Assembly (NCBI GenBank): GCA_020055645.1
Contig: CM034546.1
Span: 6,696,001-6,760,000, forward strand
Direction: 5' to 3'
Length of the DNA: 64,000 bases
Source: Tomocerus qinae
Taxonomy: Eukaryota; Arthropoda; Collembola; Entomobryomorpha; Tomoceridae
A program made the position numbers and the translations under genes. The notes under the pieces were generated by a model. That model worked only from the letters and a program-made list of their open reading frames with translations, was not told the DNA's origin and did not search any database. Shown one piece after another: positions 56,669 through 64,000 of this stretch. Position 1 is the first letter of the stretch. Each line of letters opens with the position of its first letter.

Positions 56669-57596
56669 CTGATTTTATTTCCGAGGATGTTCATTTCGGT
56701 GTTCATAAAATAATATTCGCTCAATAGAAAGCTGAGAATACAACCAAAACATGCGATTTGCCACCAAAATAGTACTGCAATTCGAATGAAGAGACTCCAA
56801 TGTTGATACTCTGGAGGTACGAAATTGACAGGATGAAGTCAAGAGTCGTGGATTATAAAGGTGAACATGGCAGTCCCAACAGGATAGACAATTGTAGCTG
56901 TCGATGCCAGTTTTAGGATGGTCACTTCATATTTTTTCATGTCCAAAGACTCATTCAAAACATACTTGCCTATAAAAATTAAATTTCAATTAACTACATT
57001 ATTATAATAATTAACAATAGTAGTTACATATCTTATCAAATGACAAACCTTCGATCTGTATGCAGAAATGGCATCCATTTGTAGTCATTTGGGAAATGAT
57101 GGGCAGGTAGTTTAGAATCATTGGTGAATGAGTGCTATATAACAAGGAGTATATCTTAACCTATAAAACCTATTTATAATTAAAACACATTTATACATAA
57201 ATATTTTAAGCATACACGGAAAAGCCAAAATTTAAACAACAGGTAGTTTAGAATCACCAGGTGAAACGGAATTCTAGTTGCAAAGCACATAGTGGCGAGA
57301 AAGCAAATGGCATAGTTGAACGATTCATCATTTTCCAAGGTAAGAATGCCGAGACTCACTGAGAAGTAGATGAACAAGGCAAACCAAGTTAACGCGGAAA
57401 TGTAATTCTTCACTCGGTCGTATTTTAAAGGGGATACACTCAGGTTAAGTTTCTCGGCATCGAAAATTGCTGGGAACGCCCCGAGACACTTTCCTCTTGC
57501 TTTACATTTAAACCATTGAGGCGTATTAATTCTAAACGATTTTTTGGAATTTGAAATTTTGATTCGTCTTCGGACTTTTTGTTCTCCATTTTGCAT
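56669..57596 (-). pseudogene. Gustatory-type receptor pseudogene split by a SINE-like insertion
   Basis: On the minus strand, exon 1 (57596-57049) starts MQNGEQKVRRRIKISNSKKS and has receptor-like hydrophobic segments (YISALTWFALFIYFSVSLGI, NYAICFLATMCFATRIPFH). The reading VILNYL continues as ILNYLPIISQMTTNG only after a 111-bp insertion (57129-57239). The next exon (56969-56669) has clean splice borders and reads KYVLNESLDMKKYEVTILKL, two more hydrophobic segments, and one in-frame TGA (HDS-stop-LHPVNF). No further exons were identified, so the 3' half is missing or unseen. Clearly dead; only distantly similar to the two plus-strand GRs. Confidence 0.6.
57129..57239 (+). mobile_element. Short SINE-like insertion with 25-bp target duplication
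   Basis: The insert is bounded by direct repeats CAGGTAGTTTAGAATCAYY plus GGTGAA (57104-57128 and 57240-57265, a few differences). That is the length of target duplication expected from target-primed retroposition. It equals the two ends of the repeat at 56001-56439 with the tRNA-like middle removed at a shared AGT. Confidence 0.65.
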
Positions 57597-60365
57597 TTAA
57601 TTTTTTGTGAAATAATTGCTTGGCATTTGTTGAGTACATATACATATACAAAGTTTTTAAGTAATGAAATCTGGGTATTTTCTGTGCACGTTGGACATTA
57701 TTGCCGTGTAACAGTTTTGATCGAGCTAGAAAGTAGGGCGAAAAATTACAAATTAGAAAATGTAAGCAAAATTCAAGAAGTTTACTTTCTACATCACAAT
57801 AATTATAATTTTATTAGACAAGTTAAAGTTTATAGAGAAATGGTTTCTACATTATCCAGTATAATAATATGTACTTTTTTACAGCTGAGGGTTTATATTA
57901 CTAAGATCAATCTATGAATTCTTCAAAATTAAGTGAATTTATATAAAGCAACACTTTTAAGGCATATAACATTATGTACTTGGTTGGTGAAGCACGTTTA
58001 TTGAACAAAAGTTTTACCCGTTTGTAGTAGCAGGTCCTACCCAATACATGTAAACTTAGCTAAAGCATAAAATAAATTTAATCTAAGGCAAAATTCCCAG
58101 TAGTTTTGCCTATAAAACATCAACATTATTTGAACTACTACTAAGAAATAATTAACTTTTGTTTCGCTTGCTTTGGTTTAGAAATATTGGATTTTATCAA
58201 CGTCTCCAATTCTCCACTCCATTGTAATGGAGGTACATAAATTAGGTTAGGCAATGAAATATTGGCCGTGGAATGAATTAGTTTTCTACTGTGTTTAAGC
58301 ATTAAATTCTAGTGTATCTCATATAAGGTTAAGTTCTCTAATTTCCTATAAGACCAGTATACTATACTACAATTAATATTGTAAAAAGTGAACTCATTAA
58401 AGCTCTTTTTTCATTTCTTAAGTACCTATCCATAATTATTAGTTTTGTTTTATAATACAAATTTTGTTCCTGTGTCTTTAGGCTACAGTATTTGAAGCAT
58501 TCGGAAAATACTAATATAACACATATTGTATAACTTTTAACGTCTATTAAGCCTTAGCTGTAAATTAATCCATAATAATAATAATGGGCAAAAAGTATCC
58601 TTTAGTTTGACATTGCACAATCAGTGAATGTTTTTACGTCCAATAAAAAAACATTCATATACCCTACATTTAGTTTAAGCAAACAGTATTGAAAGGTCTT
58701 ATTATTCTGAAGAAATATGCAAACATACTAAGCACAATTCCAGGAGTTATAAGCATAAAAATTGCAGACATGAAAGCGTCTTATTTAAGCAGGCTGGATA
58801 ATATACTGCACGTTAGTTTTATACTGAGTGTAATTTTAGACTTGCAAAAATAACTCCAGTAAGCTTTTAAGTTAAATGGCATTGTTGCGCAAATTTTTTG
58901 CCTAGCTTACCCTATAAAGCAACGTCGTTGTAGTACGAAACAAGTGTGGCAAACCTTAATTGACAAATGAAACTTAGTGTTACTGATAACTAGCATACCT
59001 AGTTCATATAGCACAACTTCAGATTAATTCTTACCGTAATTAAAAGTTCTTTTTAGGATGTAGTCCCTGTCACAAAGTTATCTTTTAAAGACCATCTTAA
59101 ACAATCCGACAGACAATTTTAATTAATTAATTAGCCACCACCAAAAGTAGGAAACAAATGTTTTTCTCTCATTCATTCTAATTTTAAATTACCTTAGTTA
59201 GACTAACTCTTAGCAATAGTTGGTTTTGAATAATATGCTTGTCAAGCATGCAGTAATTTGGTCAGGGGTGGTGCAATCTCGAAATAATACTTTTTAGCAT
59301 AAAAATAACTTTCAATTTTGGGGAAACAGTTATATTTTTTCAGATTTAGGAGGCGCCTAGCCCCACGCAACTGAATGTACTTGCTGCCTGCTACCGATAT
59401 AGCAATAAAGTAAACGAGCCGTCCATAAACCCTGAAATGTAACAACATTGTGGAAACATTCACGCATAGGAATCAAGCTTTTTTATTATTTATGTAGTTG
59501 CGATGATAAGTTAATTTTCTTGTCCACACTGTCCATTTAGACGAATTTATTCGAAAATGTTTGCATTTAATAGTAAATACTCGAATTTATTCGAAGGTCC
59601 TCGAATTTATTCAAAAATTCTAGAATTAGGCATTGAGATTGAGATTAAGTCAGACTTTCATTTCGTTCATATGATGTGAATAAATTCAACAGAAAAGCTT
59701 AGTACCTACATTGAAAATAATGAATTAGATACTCTGATAACAATTGATTAATAATATAATAATAATAATTAAAAACTCAATTAATAAGGAAATTTTCGTA
59801 TTGTTATATTATAGTTTATGGCAAATAAAACAATTGGTAATTGGTATAGTGTATCCAATCCATTTCCCTATAAATAAAATCAGGCCTACGGTAGTGCATT
59901 AATAGTACGTCGAGTCTTAAGTTATACCGCCACCGGGTCCAACAGCCAGTTTCACTTGGCTTACAGGTTCAGCTTATTCTCAGCGCAGCCTTTTGCTCCT
60001 GCTCAGCAAAATCATCGATAGCCAATACAACACACCAAGCAAACGTATTTCTTAGGCGGCGACACACGACACACACACACGACAAACCTTCTTATGGGGT
60101 TAGAGATAGTTAATAAAAAGTCATACATGACGCCAGAAACTATTTTGGCAAAACTGAATCAAATAAGTGGAAATGCAGACAACTAGCAACTGAATGACAA
60201 CAACGGACATTGTCGAGACATGTCTAAATGTCTACTTTGTATTTTCCAATAAATAAAATTGTAGTATAAAAGAGTGAAACGTCAAGCAATCCACGTCATT
60301 ATTGTTCTATTTCTGCAATACCAAACATCAAGCTACAACTAAAAACCAAGCCATCTATATTTTTA
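57597..60365. other. Duplicated non-coding block (copy 2 of 3)
   Basis: From about 58020 matches 45606-47576 in order, with indels; about 59410-60115 is extra here. No gene. Contains a CGAATTTATTCGAA-type short repeat (about 59537-59625) and an ACACACGAC microsatellite (about 60062-60085). The end joins directly to the GR promoter, where copy 1 has the Helitron. Confidence 0.6.
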
Positions 60366-60384
60366 TACGGAGTACTTGACCAAA

Positions 60385-60391
60385 TATAAAA
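60385..60391 (+). promoter_or_regulatory. TATA box of GR copy 2
   Basis: TATAAAA in TACTTGACCAAATATAAAA, 95 bp before the ATG; same spacing and context as GR copy 1. Confidence 0.5.
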
Positions 60392-60479
60392 ATGTGAACA
60401 GTAAACGTAATTTGTCTTCTCCTTAGGGAAACCATCTCTTAGAAATTTGGTGATTGAATAAGAACATTGATTTGCTGGA

Positions 60480-62348
60480 ATGGAAAATTCTTTGGAGCAA
60501 AAAGTCATCCTCGTTTACTCACAATTGGCCTCCAATTTTTTCAAAGTTGCTGTGTTTTTGAAATTAACTCCTTTTGAATGGGATAGTGCAACATTTTCTC
60601 TCCGCTTATGTCGGAGTAATTCCCAATTTTTTATATGGTTTGAGTGTTATTTTTTCTTAAGCCTAGGTTTTCTGTACACCATTGCTAGACTACTTCAAGA
60701 ACTACTGTCCCCTAGTGATACATTTCAGGCGCATAAAATTGCATTTTACATTCAATATTCAACCCTTGGCTGTTTAGTTGTCGTGATGAACTCTGTAATG
60801 TTCTTTCGTGGAAAGAAACTGGTAGCATTATTTAAAATGTGCATTAAATTTCTCAAAAACAATCAAGGTAACACATTTTAAATTTTATATCAAACTATCA
60901 ACTATTGGCTATGAACGAACCTAGTTTGTTTGTTGTGTCTGATAAGTTTCTTTGATGAACGACGAAATTGTTGTTTTAAATACCTTACTCTTGGAATGCT
61001 GATTTATAAATATAATTAATTAATTAATAAGTCTTAAAACTGAAACTGAAAATACCTATGCACGTATGAAGTAAAGGAACATTTCAATGCCAGTTGCAGT
61101 TGAAGGCCATTTTCTGAGCATTCCAAAATTGTTTACAATTTAGTATAGACAGATATTATTTGATATCGGAAAGTCAAAAAATTTGTGGCGCAGTGGATAA
61201 TAAAGGAAATTCATTTTTGCTTTTGCTAAACAAAACTTTTGTTTTTGGTTATTTAATGATCTCTTTCTTTTCATTTCTGCAGAATTTTCGAAAATAATAT
61301 TTTTCTTGGAAATTTAATTTTTTTAAATTTTATTTATTTCTTAAAACCTTTTCTAGAGTATCAAGTAACATAATTTTTTAAAAAGGTTTCATCCTAATCA
61401 GTTGATTGGTTCTCTTGCTAGAAATTATTCAGATTTTACTCTTTGTGGATCCCCTACCCACATGTTTTTTTCTTTCCGATATCAACTAATATCTGTCTAA
61501 ATAATATGATAGTGAGAATCTAACTACTTGACGACAAAATTTTATTTAAGTTCTTCTATTATAATCTAATAGGTTCCATGGCCAATAGAGAAATGTATTG
61601 GAAAAAGCAGTTGAAGGTGGCCAAAATCCTAAGGGTGCTTATGTATATTTTTGCCGGAATTTGCATCATAGGCATTTTCGTGGCTTCTGCTCATATCATC
61701 ATTGGAGGAGACTTGGACCCCATTCACAGATTCACGATTGAAAATTTTCCAGAAGAACTAAGCCATTTATTACCATTTCAAATTTTTGTTGCCATTTTGG
61801 TAATGTATTTTATGTTTTCCTTAATTTCTGTTAGTACAGTATTCTGTTCGCTATTTTTCTATATGTACATTATTCAGGTAAACTTACATCTGCAAGAGAT
61901 TTGTCAGAATAATCAAACATCCAAAAAGAAGCAAAGAGAAGCATATTTGGTTTATAACTCAATGGTTATTATTAGCCGCTATTTTAAGGAAAATTTCTCA
62001 TCAGCATTGGGTTTAGTATTAGTAGCCCTTAATATCTACCACATGCTAGTCACATTCACTTGTGTCAAAATGTTCAAAATCATTCCATTGGCTGGATATA
62101 TCTACCTACCATTGGCCTGTTGTTTCATGTTCATGGGAGAAAAGATAGTTGTAGAAGAAATAGGACAGTGCTCTGAACAATCAAACGCCGTTCTTCAGAC
62201 CTGGAGAAAACAACTACATGGAAAAGAAATCCAAAAGACATTAAAATCTCTTCGGGCTTTTGGAGCAGAATTTCACAATTGTTTCGTAATCAAGGGATCT
62301 ACAACAGTCACATTCATCCAGCTTATGGTCAATATAGTATTAATCTAA
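60480..62348 (+). CDS. Gustatory-type receptor (GR), copy 2
   Basis: Exon 1 60480-60867 and exon 2 61573-62348 join in phase 1 (G|GT) and give 387 residues. N-terminal MENSLEQKVILVYSQLASNF, then hydrophobic stretches matching seven helices, and the C-terminal part LKSLRAFGAEFHNCFVIKGS, which resembles the conserved last loop of arthropod GRs. In known GRs this part leads into helix 7. Here a one-base deletion relative to copy 1 (near 62332) ends the protein at QLMVNIVLI, about nine residues short, so helix 7 is clipped. The 705-bp intron holds a MITE (61146-61499). Predicted plasma-membrane chemoreceptor, probably still functional but with a shortened end. Ligand unknown. Confidence 0.75.
61146..61499. 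mobile_element. 354-bp MITE in the GR copy 2 intron
   Basis: Ends TAGACAGATATTATTTGATA... pair over 28 bp with one mismatch (61146-61173, 61472-61499). GR copy 1 reads straight through the same place (TTTTAGTATATGATAG at 49732), so it is an empty paralogous site. Superfamily unclear; a TA-type target is possible. Non-coding. Confidence 0.8.
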
Positions 62349-63269
62349 TTTTATCTGTTAACATTAAAGGATCATCAACTGAAATCTAAAGCCATTGTCA
62401 AAATTTAGCACATAAGGTAATTTTTTCATTACAAATAAAACATGTTCTCGTAAATATCAATTTACTTTTAATGGACTTAATGGACGAGTCCCAAACATTC
62501 AATAAAATAACATGCAATAATTTTTACCCGGCAGCACTATTGAAGTCACGACGCTCAATCTTTGAAACTAAAATTGAGCTCTAAACAAGAGAAATATTCA
62601 CGTTGATTTATTTAATCATCTTGCTAATGAATTTGTCTCAAAAGAGAATTTTAAAAGCTCACCTTGATATTATGTTAATTAACCACTACTTAAATAAATA
62701 AATCTTATCTTTTAAAACGTACATACATTTGTATCAAGTAAGGCCAAGTGGAAGTAAATACCAGTCTTTTGGCACTGACTATCAAAATAGATCAGGTAGA
62801 TTCTCTTGCACGAATGAAAACACACTTAGGGCACATTTTTAGGAGTGGTAATGGTTTTGCAAATAATAGCTGTTAAAATTATGTATGGCTGGAATATAAA
62901 TTACTAAATTATTCAATCTGTTGTATTCACAGTATTCAGTGTAGAGGACGGCTTCATTATTAAACGTGACTTAAAATAAAGCAAAAAACTTGTACTTATT
63001 TTATTGCGAGCTGCAAACATCTTTTCCAATAATTTAATTTGGCTAATGTAAGTCCTTATACTTCGCAATCGGTAATGCCTTTAACCGCAAATCCGGGAAT
63101 GCCCCGAATTGCCAACAAAATTTTGACCCCTTTGATCGATTTTGTCACCTTTTTGTCAACCCTTTTAGACTTTTTCTATTTACGACAATAATATGTTAAA
63201 TATATTATTACGGTATACTACTACGTATAACTAATTATGCTGTTGTTTTGTTGTTCATAACTTCAGGAG
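62349..63269. other. GR 3' flank, no gene
   Basis: First about 350 bp similar to 50619-51190. Nothing else supported. Confidence 0.4.
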
Positions 63270-63420
63270 CAAGAACGTATCCACGAATTTGACCTAGGGG
63301 GCACCAAAATCTATTGGAGAAATTATGGAATATTAGCGCGAAATTTGTTTGGATTTTAACCTTTTTTGACAAAAAAACGCCTTTTTCTGGATACTTAGGG
63401 GGGCACTGGATACGTGCTTG
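63270..63420. mobile_element. 151-bp hAT-like MITE
   Basis: Ends CAAGAACGTATCCA and TGGATACGTGCTTG pair with one mismatch; GGGGGGCAC / GGGGGCACC stretches lie inside each end. Flanking octamers TTCAGGAG and TTAACGAG agree at 6 of 8 positions. Non-coding. Confidence 0.6.
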
Positions 63421-63649
63421 TTAACGAGTTTCCACTTTCTACCGAAGTGAGATAACAAATACGGTGAAAGACGTAATATTATCATTTCATCAACCAGTTA
63501 TACAATAGACTATTACATAACATCAACACCTTCGACCCAGTTATTTCATTGTGGCACAAGCATCAGTCTCTCATCCTTACAGTCATCTATAAACCATCTA
63601 TAAACCGACTAAGAATATTACCAATTCACTGTAACAATAGTGTAACTTG

Positions 63650-64000
63650 TAAAACGTTAAGTTCTCTAATACGTTTTGCCATAAGACCAGTATAATAAAC
63701 TACAATGACAATTTTAAAAAGTGAATTCCTTAAAGATTTCTTCATTTCTCAAGTATTCATAATGATAATCATTAGTTTTCTTTTAAAATACAAATTTTGG
63801 TCCTGTGTTGATAGGCTATAGTATTTGAAGCATTCGCTAAGTACTATAATATTATACATATTTTATTATTTAAATTGCAACTTCTATTTAGGCTTTGCTG
63901 TAAATTCATCAATAATAATAATAATGCGCAAAAAGTATCCTTTAGTTTGACATTGCAACATCAGTAAATGTCTTTAGTTCCAAGTTAAGCATACATGACC
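63650..64000. repeat. Start of the third copy of the GR duplication block
   Basis: Matches 58322-58670 (for example GTTAAGTTCTCTAAT, ATAAGACCAGTAT, GTATCCTTTAGTTTGACATTG). The block runs off the window. Confidence 0.7.

Noticed and set aside
57579-57917. Plus-strand 112-codon frame over the GR pseudogene start
   Set aside because: Antisense shadow at its start and AT-rich noise afterwards.
61185-61205. GGCGCAGTGGATAATA as a tRNA A-box in the GR intron MITE
   Set aside because: No B-box or cloverleaf follows within the element.

Overview
The window looks like nuclear DNA of a small-genome arthropod. It is AT-rich, has short introns (about 60 bp to 700 bp) with GT-AG borders, and is full of short DNA-transposon relics. 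The mix of an F-box/LRR-like gene, divergent single-exon ionotropic receptors (IRs), gustatory-type seven-helix receptors (GRs), a trypsin and a carboxylesterase fits a springtail (Collembola) best. That is an inference from gene content; no marker gene fixes the species.

Layout. 1-6 kb: a two-exon C2H2 zinc-finger gene (1361-2984) and a three-exon F-box gene (3636-5533). 6-20 kb: no host gene, but foldback and hAT-type MITEs, an AT-rich minisatellite, two broken LINE copies (14640-15505, 17513-18475), a tRNA-Leu-derived relic and three sequences that resemble a hammerhead-ribozyme core. 20.2-21.5 kb: a complete five-exon trypsin. 22.5-45 kb: a segmental-duplication zone with a 5'-truncated IR pseudogene (22509-23354), a seven-exon carboxylesterase (27939-31550), an intact IR (32695-34566), an IR on the minus strand (38669-40588), a leftover esterase 3' end (41331-41973) and another intact IR (43052-45067). 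The pair 'esterase 3' end + IR' was copied as one block. 45-64 kb: a second duplication zone with two GR copies (49107 and 60480), a minus-strand GR pseudogene split by a SINE-like insertion (56669-57596), and the start of a third block at the right edge.

The genes form no operon-like system. What joins them is that most are chemosensory or digestive/detoxifying families growing by local duplication while transposons land among the copies. Because the copies are paralogous, some insertions can be read against an empty site. The best case is a 1.4-kb Helitron-like element (47577-48989) inserted exactly between A and T, about 20 bp upstream of the GR TATA box; the paralogous site at 60365/60366 is empty. 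A second Helitron 3' end lies 5 bp upstream of a TATA box in front of the esterase. At 52.3-55.7 kb three hAT-type elements are nested, and a 71-bp tandem array next to them carries the end of one of these elements in every unit.

Limits: splice sites, membrane segments and family names were assigned by eye. No database search, RNA data or structure prediction was available.
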